From Chloroflexota bacterium (GTDB taxonomy: Bacteria > Chloroflexota > Anaerolineae > Anaerolineales > Villigracilaceae), in NCBI GenBank assembly GCA_024224815.1, contig JAAENC010000049.1, positions 1 to 60,228 on the forward strand: a DNA stretch of 60,228 nt, written 5' to 3'. The notes below the pieces were generated by a model that saw only the letters and a list, made by a program, of their open reading frames with translations, did not search any database and was not told the DNA's origin. Shown in pieces: positions 32,152 through 39,284 of the stretch. The position numbers were made by a program, and so were the translations under genes. Within the stretch, counting starts at the first letter, position 1; each line of letters opens with the position of its first letter.

Positions 32152-32778
32152 TTACTCAATTACAGTTCTCCTTGACGGATTTTCTTTCTGCGCAAAGGCA
32201 TCTTCAATATGCTTCATTGTCGTTCTGAAAAGAGAAAGTGGCGGGATTTCGTCGATCCCGAAAAAGCCTACATCTGGTGTTTCGTGGCTGGTGCGTATTT
32301 CGCCGCCGAGGATTTCGCAGAGGAAAAGGAGCTTGTAGGCGTGGTAGAAGGGCATCCACTCTTTGTTGGGGACGCGATTCGCATCGTAAATGCCGACCAC
32401 GTTCAAAACACGAGCGTCGAATCCGCTTTCTTCTTTTACCTCGCGGAGTATCGCCTCCGAGGGCGTATCCCCCACATCTGCCCAGCCGCCGGGCATACTC
32501 CAGCGACCATCATTAACTTCTTTAACGAGCAAGATTTTTCCATCCCGAAAAAGAGCGGCGCGGACATCCACTTTGGGCGTGATATAGCCCGATTGCATCG
32601 CAAAACTTTCTTGTACTTCTTCTTGCGAGAGCGTGCTTTGTTTGCTGACGATCTCAGCCGAGAGTTCGCGCAATCTTGTGTAGCGTTCGCTTTCAAAGCC
32701 ATTTTGGGCATGTTCCAACCCAACCTGTGACATGGAATGTAGTTCACGCGCGATTTTTAGCCATTCGGGAGTTGTCAA
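32152..32778 (-). CDS. NUDIX hydrolase with N-terminal helical domain
   Basis: 208 residues. An N-terminal helical Nudix_N-type domain (1-65) is followed by the catalytic domain (67-195). The Nudix box is GWADVGDTPSEAILREVKEESGF (G-x5-E-x7-REVxEExG), complete with its metal-binding Glu residues. KVDVRAALFRDGKILLVKE and DGRWSMPGGWADVG are typical of the ADP-ribose or nucleotide-sugar pyrophosphatase group. The substrate is not fixed by sequence. It lies 34 nt downstream of the carboxypeptidase-regulatory-like gene. Confidence 0.95.
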   Translation of the reverse strand: MTTPEWLKIARELHSMSQVGLEHAQNGFESERYTRLRELSAEIVSKQSTLSQEEVQESFAMQSGYITPKVDVRAALFRDGKILLVKEVNDGRWSMPGGWADVGDTPSEAILREVKEESGFDARVLNVVGIYDANRVPNKEWMPFYHAYKLLFLCEILGGEIRTSHETPDVGFFGIDEIPPLSLFRTTMKHIEDAFAQKENPSRRTVIE

Positions 32779-32812
32779 AACATTTTCCTTGCTAAGAGAT
32801 GTTTTCTGATTA

Positions 32813-33250
32813 TTAATAATCAGTTTCCATTTCTGTTGGTACAGTTACTGAGCCCAAGTCTGTCTTTTCTCCGGCATTTATCAAGGTGATTTCTTCTGTT
32901 GCGATATCGCCATAGGCAATGATGATCGAGCGTTCTCCTGCGGGGACATTTTCGATCTCGAAATATCCATCATCGGCAGAAATTACGCTAATTTCGGTGC
33001 CAAAGACAAAGATCTCAACCGCAATCGCTTCGCCGCTTTCGTTGACTGCATGGCCTGAAAGGGAGCCGTTCCCTGCGAGCTGGTCATAGGCCCCACTCTG
33101 AGCAAAATTAATGCCAACAAGAATGACTATTAGCAAAGCTAAACCGATCAATATTGCAGAAAAGCGTCTTTTTTTATCGGCTTTCTCCGGGGGTGGGGAT
33201 AGGAAGTCATCAGAAAAATCTTCTAAAGTAGGGGAGTCTTCTAAGCTCAT
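32813..33250 (-). CDS. Membrane-anchored protein with carboxypeptidase-regulatory-like domain
   Basis: 145 residues: a cytoplasmic acidic N-terminus (1-28), one membrane helix (about 30-50), then a small beta-sandwich (62-140). The latter reads GSLSGHAVNESGEAIAVEIFVFG, DDGYFEIENVPAGERSIIIAYG, the CarboxypepD_reg pattern. Such domains are structural or adhesive surface modules. The start overlaps the stop of the pilin-like gene by 4 nt (ATGA), so the two proteins are made together and may assemble together. Confidence 0.85.
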   Translation of the reverse strand: MSLEDSPTLEDFSDDFLSPPPEKADKKRRFSAILIGLALLIVILVGINFAQSGAYDQLAGNGSLSGHAVNESGEAIAVEIFVFGTEISVISADDGYFEIENVPAGERSIIIAYGDIATEEITLINAGEKTDLGSVTVPTEMETDY

Positions 33251-33975
33251 TTTGTCTCCTCTGAAATAGTTTCAACTGAAATATCGCCAACGCAAGATTT
33301 TGAGCTGGGTTTATTACGCATGCCGATCTGTCCTTCTGTGTAGGCACTGTCGCTGGCTTCTAATAGCTTTTCACCATCTTGGTAGGCAGTAAAAGTATCG
33401 CCTTTAACATCGATCTTGAAATCTAACTCTTGATTACCCCAATCTGAGGGGACTTTCTTTTGCGCCAAACGAACCCATTTTCCGTTCACGATCTTCCAAA
33501 AGCGAACATAGTTTGTTCGTGAGTTATATATAAAGAGATAGCCGTTTTTATCATCTTTGGCTCGAAACCAAGTATCAAAACCTGTATTTTGATTGTTATC
33601 AATGGCCTTATCAACGGTCACGTCGCTCAGAGAGATTGTATAGTCGTCTGAAAGGAGACTGTCGGAGCAACGCGAGTTCAAATAAGACTGAGCGCTCTTC
33701 CCATCGCCGGTAATGCAAGCTTTTCCATCTTCAAGACTAAGCTCACTATCGCTATTGCTTTCCCAGGCATCCAAGTCAGATGAATTATCAAAAGCAAAGG
33801 AACAATCTTTATTCTCATCACAGGCGCCGCCCAGAGAAGCAACCGCCCTGCAATAGGCTTCTCGAAGGCTGATTCCGCTGATATTTAGGATCAAAATCGC
33901 AGCAAGGGCGACCCCCGCCAAGATCAGTGCATATTCAACGAAACCTTGTCCAGAAAATGTTTTTCCTTTTTTCAT
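33247..33975 (-). CDS. Flp-type pilin N-terminus fused to a jelly-roll (lectin-like) domain
   Basis: 242 residues. The N-terminus KGKTFSGQGFVEYALILA fits the Flp prepilin rule (Gly at -1, Glu and Tyr at +5 and +6) followed by the hydrophobic helix (about 13-33). Residues about 55-240 form a beta-rich domain with CSFAFDNSSDLDAWES, FDTWFRAKDDKNGYLFIYN, YVRFWKIVNGKWVRLA, DFKIDVKGDTFTAYQDGEKLLE and EGQIGMRN, resembling DUF1080/LamG laminarin-type folds. Six Cys residues could form disulfides. A Flp pilin is usually about 55 residues, so this would be a pseudopilin or tip adhesin. No tad export genes are in the window. A 4-nt overlap links it to the next gene. Confidence 0.8.
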   Translation of the reverse strand: MKKGKTFSGQGFVEYALILAGVALAAILILNISGISLREAYCRAVASLGGACDENKDCSFAFDNSSDLDAWESNSDSELSLEDGKACITGDGKSAQSYLNSRCSDSLLSDDYTISLSDVTVDKAIDNNQNTGFDTWFRAKDDKNGYLFIYNSRTNYVRFWKIVNGKWVRLAQKKVPSDWGNQELDFKIDVKGDTFTAYQDGEKLLEASDSAYTEGQIGMRNKPSSKSCVGDISVETISEETK

Positions 33976-34042
33976 CGGCCACCTCGCTTAAATGATTCTT
34001 TACCTCAATTATTGCCCTAAGTCAGTATAGCATAATGGTTTT

Positions 34043-34630
34043 TTATCCTAAAAACGCTCTTGCTTTTGCAATCATTTCTGCGTCCACCGCGCCGCTCTGC
34101 TCCCAATAATCGAGCAAATCGGGCAAGGCAAAAACACTATGCAATTTATAACCGTGCTCGCCCATAAATTCGACCCCGGCAGACTGTCTGTCGATCAGCA
34201 CAACAATATCTTTGACCACTAAGCTGGCAGAATTTAATTTTTGGATGCCCTCCAACTTGCTCCCGCCAGATGATATTAAGTCATCAATAACAACGATGCG
34301 TTGATTAGCTTCATAAACGCCCTCGATTTGAACTTGCGTGCCGTACCCCTTAACTTCCTTCCGCGGATAGATCATCCCCCACCCGCCGTGCAGAGAAATC
34401 GCCGTGCCGATGGGCATCGCAGCGTAGGGGAGAGCGGCCAGTTGATCGAAATCAAGATTTTGCATAATATCAGCGTAAGCGGCAGCAGCTTCCTTTAATA
34501 AATCAGGGAAAGCGACCAAACGACGTAGATCAATGTATATGGGCGACTTTGCGCCAGACTTAAGGGTGAAATCACCAAATTTGACACAGCCAGCGGAGAG
34601 AAGTCCGTCGGCGAGGGTTTTGTTTTTCAT
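34043..34630 (-). CDS. pyrE: Orotate phosphoribosyltransferase
   Basis: 195 residues. It converts orotate and PRPP to OMP. The PRPP loop is RIVVIDDLISSGGSKLEGI. FTLKSGAKSPIYIDLRRL is the N-terminal orotate region, and YPRKEVKGYGTQVQIEG is the flexible catalytic loop with its Lys residues. It lies downstream of pyrF with a family A repeat between them. pyrF and pyrE catalyse consecutive steps. Confidence 0.97.
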   Translation of the reverse strand: MKNKTLADGLLSAGCVKFGDFTLKSGAKSPIYIDLRRLVAFPDLLKEAAAAYADIMQNLDFDQLAALPYAAMPIGTAISLHGGWGMIYPRKEVKGYGTQVQIEGVYEANQRIVVIDDLISSGGSKLEGIQKLNSASLVVKDIVVLIDRQSAGVEFMGEHGYKLHSVFALPDLLDYWEQSGAVDAEMIAKARAFLG

Positions 34631-34641
34631 AATTATTCTCC

Positions 34642-34737
34642 CGTCACTGCGAGCTGTCGATGCTTTTCGACAGTGTAACAGTCTCCTTCACAGAGAGGGA
34701 GATTGCTTCGTCGCGAAAAGATGCTCCTCGCAATGAC
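34642..34737. repeat. REP-like dispersed repeat, family A, copy 4
   Basis: It starts CGTCACTGCGAG and ends CTCGCAATGAC, with GGAGATTGCTTCGTCGCG inside. It fills the pyrF-pyrE gap exactly. Confidence 0.85.
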
Positions 34738-34739
34738 TA

Positions 34740-35573
34740 TTAGAAGTTGAGTTGACCTTTTACTTGCAAAATCTCATCGCGCAATTCGGCGGCGGCTTTT
34801 TTGCGATTTTCAGCCCGCGCGATTGAGCGCGAAACGTTGATGAGCATCCCTTTACCGTCTTTACGAAGGCCAGATTTAAGCGCGGTGGCTAAATCCCCGC
34901 CTTGAGCGCCTACGCCGGGGGAGAGAAACCAAAGATCGGGTGCGGCAGCACGAACACGAGCTAACGCTTCGGGTTGGGTTGCGCCGACGACGAGACCGAT
35001 ATTATTGCCAGTATTCCAGCTTTGGGCAAGTTCAGCAACACGAATATATAAGGGTAAGGGTGGATGGCCGGTCGCCCCTACGACTAGCAAATCTTGAAAA
35101 TCGCCCGCGCCGGGATTACTCGTTTTACATAGTAAAAAAGCGCCTTTTTCAGGAAATGCTAAAAAGGGATCAATCGAATCTTTGCCTAAATAGGGATTGA
35201 GCGTAATACAATCTGCGCCGAGGTGGTCGAAGGCGGATTTTGCGTAGGCTTCGGCCGTGGAGGCAATATCGCCGCGTTTGGCATCGAGGATGATGGGAAT
35301 CATGGAGCCAAGTCTTTGGGATTCGGCTTTGATGGCGGCAATTAGCTCGGAGAGGGCATCCCAGCCTTTGGCGCCGAAATATTCGAAAAAGGCGGCGTTG
35401 GGTTTATATGCTGCGGCGTAGGTAGATGTTTCTTTAACGATCCCCAAGCAAAAATCAAGAGCGGCTTCTGGAGTGGGATTTTCGAGATCGGCAAGATGTG
35501 GGTCGAGTCCGATACAGAGTAGGGATGAGCAATCATCCACACGTTTTTCTAAAAAAGAAAAGAAGGTTTCCAT
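34740..35573 (-). CDS. pyrF: Orotidine 5'-phosphate decarboxylase, type 2
   Basis: 277 residues from ATG 35573. A GTG 15 nt upstream is also possible, and the leader is a family B repeat with no good ribosome site. It decarboxylates OMP to UMP. The catalytic Lys/Asp motif is ILDAKRGDIASTAEAY. LLCIGLDPHL and TLNPYLGKDS are typical of the longer type 2 family, as is the length. LSPGVGAQGGDLATALK binds phosphate. It sits between pyrB and pyrE on the same strand. Confidence 0.97.
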   Translation of the reverse strand: METFFSFLEKRVDDCSSLLCIGLDPHLADLENPTPEAALDFCLGIVKETSTYAAAYKPNAAFFEYFGAKGWDALSELIAAIKAESQRLGSMIPIILDAKRGDIASTAEAYAKSAFDHLGADCITLNPYLGKDSIDPFLAFPEKGAFLLCKTSNPGAGDFQDLLVVGATGHPPLPLYIRVAELAQSWNTGNNIGLVVGATQPEALARVRAAAPDLWFLSPGVGAQGGDLATALKSGLRKDGKGMLINVSRSIARAENRKKAAAELRDEILQVKGQLNF

Positions 35574-35581
35574 ATTTTTTT

Positions 35582-35645
35582 GCACCACAGAGACACAAAG
35601 GACACAGAGAAAGACTTTGTGCTCTTCGTACCTTTGAGGTGAATC
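35582..35645. repeat. Dispersed palindromic repeat, family B, copy 2
   Basis: GCACCACAGAGACACAAAGGACACAGAG is followed by an imperfect partner (CTTTGTGCTCTTCG, CCTTTGAGGTG). It fills the pyrB-pyrF gap. Confidence 0.65.
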
Positions 35646-35647
35646 CT

Positions 35648-36631
35648 TTAGGCTTTGCCTAGAACCATTGCTAAGAGCGCCATACGAACATAAAGCCCGT
35701 ATTCCATTTGGCGGAAGTAGGCGGCGCGCGGGTCTTTGTCAAAATCGGGGCTGATTTCGCCGACGCGAGGGAGGGGGTGCATGACGATCATTTGCTCTTT
35801 GGCGGCTTTCATGATTTCGGGGTTGACGACAAAGGAACCGGCTACTTTTTCGTAGTTGGCAGGGTTCTCGAAACGCTCTTTTTGGACGCGGGTAACGTAG
35901 AGTACGTCGGTTTCGGGGAGGATTTCTTCAAGAGTAGCATATTCTGCCTGCGGGATGCCTTTTGCGGCAACTTCGTCTTTCACTTCTTGGGGCATTTTCA
36001 GAATATCGGGGGAAACGTAGTTGATTTTGACATCGTAAAGCGTTAACAAGCGCGCCAGCGAGTGGACGGTGCGCCCGTATTTTAAGTCGCCGAGCATGGT
36101 GATGGTTTTTCCGTCAATTTCGCCTATATCTAGTTCTGAGAAAATGGTGAAAAGATCGAGTAATGCCTGCGTAGGATGTTCTCCCACGCCGTCGCCCGCG
36201 TTTAGGATCGGTTTTTCGGCGGCTTCTGCGGCAATGGCTGCCGAGCCGACTTCGGGGTGGCGCAGGACGATTACATCGGTGTAACATTCGAGCGTGCGGA
36301 TGGTATCGGCGAGGCTTTCGCCCTTTGAAACGGATGAAAACTTGACGTTATTGATCGGGATAACGCTACCGCCGAGCCTTTCCATTGCGGCGTGGAAAGA
36401 GGAAGATGTACGCGTAGATGGCTCGTAAAATAAATTTGCTAAAATTTTGCCTTTGAGCAGGTCAAAAGAGCCGACGCGGTCGACCATCCCGTGCATTTCG
36501 TGGGCAACACCGAAGATATATTCGAGGTCTTTACGGTCAAGGTTCTTGACGCTCAAAACATCCTTGCCGTACCAGGGCGAGTGGACATTATCGCCAAAGG
36601 GCAGGTGGGGCGATTGGGGGGAAGTGGGCAT
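35648..36631 (-). CDS. pyrB: Aspartate carbamoyltransferase catalytic chain
   Basis: 327 residues. It makes carbamoyl-aspartate. The carbamoyl-phosphate loop is [59 protein letters not shown] and [15 protein letters not shown] are all present. AAAGGAG precedes the start. No pyrI regulatory chain gene is next to it. A perfect G/C-rich palindrome lies 20 nt upstream of the start. Confidence 0.98.
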   Translation of the reverse strand: MPTSPQSPHLPFGDNVHSPWYGKDVLSVKNLDRKDLEYIFGVAHEMHGMVDRVGSFDLLKGKILANLFYEPSTRTSSSFHAAMERLGGSVIPINNVKFSSVSKGESLADTIRTLECYTDVIVLRHPEVGSAAIAAEAAEKPILNAGDGVGEHPTQALLDLFTIFSELDIGEIDGKTITMLGDLKYGRTVHSLARLLTLYDVKINYVSPDILKMPQEVKDEVAAKGIPQAEYATLEEILPETDVLYVTRVQKERFENPANYEKVAGSFVVNPEIMKAAKEQMIVMHPLPRVGEISPDFDKDPRAAYFRQMEYGLYVRMALLAMVLGKA

Positions 36632-36651
36632 TTTTTATCTCCTTTTTAGGG

Positions 36652-36678
36652 GTAGGGGCGGGGTGACCCCGCCCCTAC
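36652..36678. repeat. Perfect G/C-rich palindrome in the pyrB leader
   Basis: GTAGGGGCGGGGT and its reverse complement (ACCCCGCCCCTAC) meet around a GA or single base. It is REP-like. There is no T run toward pyrB, so it is not an intrinsic terminator, but it could affect translation. Confidence 0.65.
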
Positions 36679-36691
36679 GGGTTGGAAGGTT

Positions 36692-36780
36692 GTGCGTCGC
36701 ACCAAGTTTAATCGGATTATTTCTGTCGATGGGCATTTACCATTTAAACGGCATTGTCTTGTCTGGAAGGTGCGACGCAC
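36692..36780. repeat. 89-bp element with 12-bp inverted ends
   Basis: GTGCGTCGCACC (36692-36703) and GGTGCGACGCAC (36769-36780) are perfect inverted repeats. The inside (GGGCATTTACCATTTAAACGG) has no frame. It is MITE- or REP-like. Confidence 0.65.
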
Positions 36781-36844
36781 TGCCTGTCTCGGATCATTCT
36801 TGCATTTGGCTTGCTTCCGTTATTCATGATGTTTTCTTGGTGAT

Positions 36845-37447
36845 TTAGTGGTTGCCGCCAGGAGGCCCTTCTACGCCTTCACTATTTCCGCCACCATCTC
36901 CCTGCGATGCACCTTCAGACGCACCTCCAGAAAGATGCTTCGTAAAAGTGAATAAATCACTCTGGCAAAGTTCTTCGCCTGCGGCGTTCAGGGCGTTTAC
37001 GTTCCATTGATGCTCGCCGCTCTGGTTGTAGGCGGGGTGCATCGAGAAACCGTCCATGTAGCGATTTTTGGTGGTTTCATTCGTTGCGAATTCGAGCGTT
37101 AAGCCGTCTGGGAAGATGAAGTTTAGCGAATAGGAGTCTGCTTCGGGGTGTGCTTCCCATGAGAAAACTACTTTCCCTTCGGCGGGGAGGTCGGCGAGAT
37201 TTAGCGGGGAGAGAAGCTCTACGCAAGGGGTTGGCGTTGGGGTAAAAGTGGCTGTGGGTTCTGGCGCAGCTTCTTCTTCGTCAGTTTCTGGCGCAATTTC
37301 TTCCGGTTCTGGCTCGACAACTTCGGGTACTTCGACTTCTGCAAGGGGTGCTGGCTCGGGCGCAGGCTCTTCTGTTTGCGACGGGAACTCACAGGCGGAG
37401 AGTAATAATATTATGATGGTCGTGAGTAAGATAAATTTTGATTTCAT
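36845..37447 (-). CDS. Lipoprotein with one Fn3-like domain, paralogue of the protein at 31222
   Basis: 200 residues from ATG 37447 (AAGGAG upstream). The lipobox is LLSAC with Cys19. A Glu/Pro/Ala linker (20-80) and one Fn3-like domain (about 85-178) follow. The domain has CVELLSPLNLADLPAEGKVVFSWEAHPEADSYSL, RYMDGF and EHQWNVNALNAAGEELCQSDLFTFTK. The last part is nearly the same as in the second domain at 31222. The tail is Gly/Ser-rich. It is probably surface-exposed; role unknown. Confidence 0.82.
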   Translation of the reverse strand: MKSKFILLTTIIILLLSACEFPSQTEEPAPEPAPLAEVEVPEVVEPEPEEIAPETDEEEAAPEPTATFTPTPTPCVELLSPLNLADLPAEGKVVFSWEAHPEADSYSLNFIFPDGLTLEFATNETTKNRYMDGFSMHPAYNQSGEHQWNVNALNAAGEELCQSDLFTFTKHLSGGASEGASQGDGGGNSEGVEGPPGGNH

Positions 37448-37467
37448 TTTTTCTCCTTGTTTATTTT

Positions 37468-37526
37468 CTCCCCTAAATTCCACGCTTTTGGAATTTGGGG
37501 GAGATGCCCGATAGGGCAGAGGGGGC
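37468..37526. repeat. Palindromic repeat, divergent family C
   Basis: CTCCCCTAAATTCC pairs with GGAATTTGGGGGAG around 8 nt and is followed by GATGCCCGATAGGGCAGAGGGGGC. This is the same layout as family C (hairpin, then a G-rich tail). Confidence 0.6.
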
Positions 37527-37537
37527 TGTTAGACCCA

Positions 37538-37570
37538 CAGTGCAACGCATCTGTGAGATGCAATGCACTG
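37538..37570. repeat. Imperfect inverted repeat before the toxin-antitoxin genes
   Basis: CAGTGCAACGCATCT pairs with AGATGCAATGCACTG (two mismatches) around GTG. It lies 50 nt before the toxin start and could be an operator or a small repeat. Confidence 0.45.
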
Positions 37571-37619
37571 CTCGCTGTTTTTTGTTGCCAAAAGGCACAC
37601 AAAGTGCTAAAATCTGAGC

Positions 37620-37904
37620 ATGAAAACCTTTGCGTGGAACACTGATAAAAGTATATTACTCAAAGAAATGCGAGAAATCTCTTTTGAAGAGATTGTCTTT
37701 TACATCGAAAAGGGTTTTCTCTTGGATGTATTAGACCATCCAAACAAAGAAAAATACCCAAATCAAAAGATTTTTGTTGTGCAAATTGATGATTACGCAT
37801 ATCTTATTCCATTTGTCGAAGATGAAAAAGAAATTTTTCTAAAAACGATCATCCCAAGCCGCAAAGCGACTAAGAAATATCTACAAGGTGATGAAAATGA
37901 CTGA
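37620..37904 (+). CDS. BrnT-like toxin
   Basis: 94 residues. The pattern is that of the BrnT/RelE-fold toxins: FAWNTDKSILLKEMREISFEEIVFYIEKGFLLDVLDHPN at the N-terminus and a C-terminal strand with FLKTIIPSRKATKKYL. BrnT toxins are ribosome-linked RNases neutralised by BrnA. The downstream gene overlaps its end and encodes a ribbon-helix-helix type antitoxin. A full BrnT normally has a His in the first helix; here that position differs, so activity is uncertain. Confidence 0.78.
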   Translation: MKTFAWNTDKSILLKEMREISFEEIVFYIEKGFLLDVLDHPNKEKYPNQKIFVVQIDDYAYLIPFVEDEKEIFLKTIIPSRKATKKYLQGDEND

Positions 37905-38172
37905 TCTAAAACTAAGTGTTGAAGAACTCGAGCTACTGGCTTCCTACGAAAATGAAGAATGGCAGTCTGCCAAGAATATGCAAGAAGAAAAAGCCAAATA
38001 TCAATCCTATGCACGCGCTACGCTACGCAAGGATAAGCGTATTAATATCCGTATTTCTGAAAAAGATTTGCGTGATTTGCAAAAACGTGCCATTCATGAA
38101 GGTATTCCTTACCAAACATTGGTCTCAAGCATCCTGCATAAATACGTTACAGGCGCGTTGGTCGAAGAGTAA
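37897..38172 (+). CDS. BrnA/CopG-like antitoxin
   Basis: 91 residues from ATG 37897, which has AAGGTG 6 nt upstream. An ATG at 37891 and a GTG at 37888 are also in frame. The C-terminal half is a ribbon-helix-helix DNA-binding domain (KDKRINIRISEKDLRDLQKRAIHEGIPYQTLVSSILHKYVTG). The N-terminal half (LSVEELELLASYENEEWQ) probably wraps the toxin. The 8-nt overlap with the toxin gene indicates coupled expression. The complex should repress its own promoter. Confidence 0.83.
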   Translation: MTDLKLSVEELELLASYENEEWQSAKNMQEEKAKYQSYARATLRKDKRINIRISEKDLRDLQKRAIHEGIPYQTLVSSILHKYVTGALVEE

Positions 38173-38255
38173 AAGTTTTCTTTTTTCTCGGTTTGAAAGT
38201 CTAAGGTTTATTAGTTGCGCGAAGGACTTTCTTTCAACCTGCAACTTTCAACCTT

Positions 38256-39131
38256 TTACCTTAAACCTTTAACAAACGCACCAATCTCTTCAAAGGCTTG
38301 CTTTGTTTCGGGCAAAAACCCAACCGTTTGCCAGACGTGCCACATCTTTTCGTAAACGGAGAGTGTCACATCCACACCTGCGGATTTTGCCTTTTTTGCG
38401 ACCATACGAGCATCATCTAAAAAGACTTCTTCGCTGCCAACCTGAATCAATATCGGCGGGAAGTTCGTGAAATCCGCAAATGCGGGGGAAATATGCGGCG
38501 TGCGCGGATCTGCGTGGGCGAGATAACTCTCTGCCCATAAAGCTAAACCCTCGGGATGCAGAATAACGCTTTTTTTTGCGTTCGTCTGGTGAGATTCACC
38601 GCTAAGGGTTAAATCTGTCCACGGGGAAAGGCAGATGATTCCGGCAGGGAGGGAGCGGCCTTCGTCGCGCAGGGCGAGGGTCATTGCCAGGCTTAATCCG
38701 CCACCGGCAGAGTCTCCCGCGATGATGATATTCTCCGCCGAGATGTTATTTTCCAGCAACCAGGCATAAACCGAGAGCGCATCTTCCAATGCTGCGGGGA
38801 AAGGGTCTTCCGGTGCAAGGCGATATTCGGGCAGCAAAATCCGTGCGCGGCTTTTCTCCGAGATGCTTCCGCAGAGTAGGTGATAGATCTCCAATTTCCC
38901 GGAGACATATCCACCGCCATGCAAATAAAGAATAACTTTTTCTGTATCTACATTTTTATGCGAAAGCCATTCTGCTCTAAGCGCGTTAATCGAAAAAGGC
39001 TCCACAGAAATGTCTTTGGGTGTTTTTTGCATCAGCTTTGCGGAGCGCGTTTGGCTTTCACGCAATTCATCAATGCTCAGGGGTTTATAAAAAAGTTTGC
39101 GGAGCAACGTTCTAAAAATAAAGCGCAACAT
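38256..39131 (-). CDS. Alpha/beta hydrolase of the hormone-sensitive lipase type
   Basis: 291 residues, cytoplasmic. The oxyanion motif is LHGGGYVSG near residue 71, and the nucleophile elbow is GDSAGG near 144. A catalytic Asp follows in the VGSEEVFLDDAR region, and the His is in MWHVWQ near 268. This is the family IV (HSL) carboxylesterase layout, acting on short to medium esters. The neighbours do not give a pathway. Confidence 0.93.
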   Translation of the reverse strand: MLRFIFRTLLRKLFYKPLSIDELRESQTRSAKLMQKTPKDISVEPFSINALRAEWLSHKNVDTEKVILYLHGGGYVSGKLEIYHLLCGSISEKSRARILLPEYRLAPEDPFPAALEDALSVYAWLLENNISAENIIIAGDSAGGGLSLAMTLALRDEGRSLPAGIICLSPWTDLTLSGESHQTNAKKSVILHPEGLALWAESYLAHADPRTPHISPAFADFTNFPPILIQVGSEEVFLDDARMVAKKAKSAGVDVTLSVYEKMWHVWQTVGFLPETKQAFEEIGAFVKGLR

Positions 39132-39192
39132 TATTTTTGCCTTCTCTCAAGTTTTAGCTTAGCGAAGTTTTGCATAATTATTTCTCCACGAA

Positions 39193-39283
39193 GTGACAGT
39201 CATCTCATTAATGCCTTTTTGGATAAAAGCAGTCCTTTATGGAATATTTCAAAATCATAGGTGACTTTTTAGATGACTGTCAC
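39193..39283. repeat. 91-bp element with perfect 13-bp inverted ends
   Basis: GTGACAGTCATCT (39193-39205) and AGATGACTGTCAC (39271-39283) are perfect inverted repeats. The inside has no frame. It lies between the hydrolase gene and pyrC and ends 1 nt short of the pyrC stop. MITE-like. Confidence 0.7.
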
Positions 39284-39284
39284 T

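Noticed and set aside
36652-36678. Palindrome in the pyrB leader as an attenuator
   Set aside because: There is no T run after the stem toward pyrB and no alternative stem; it looks like a REP unit.
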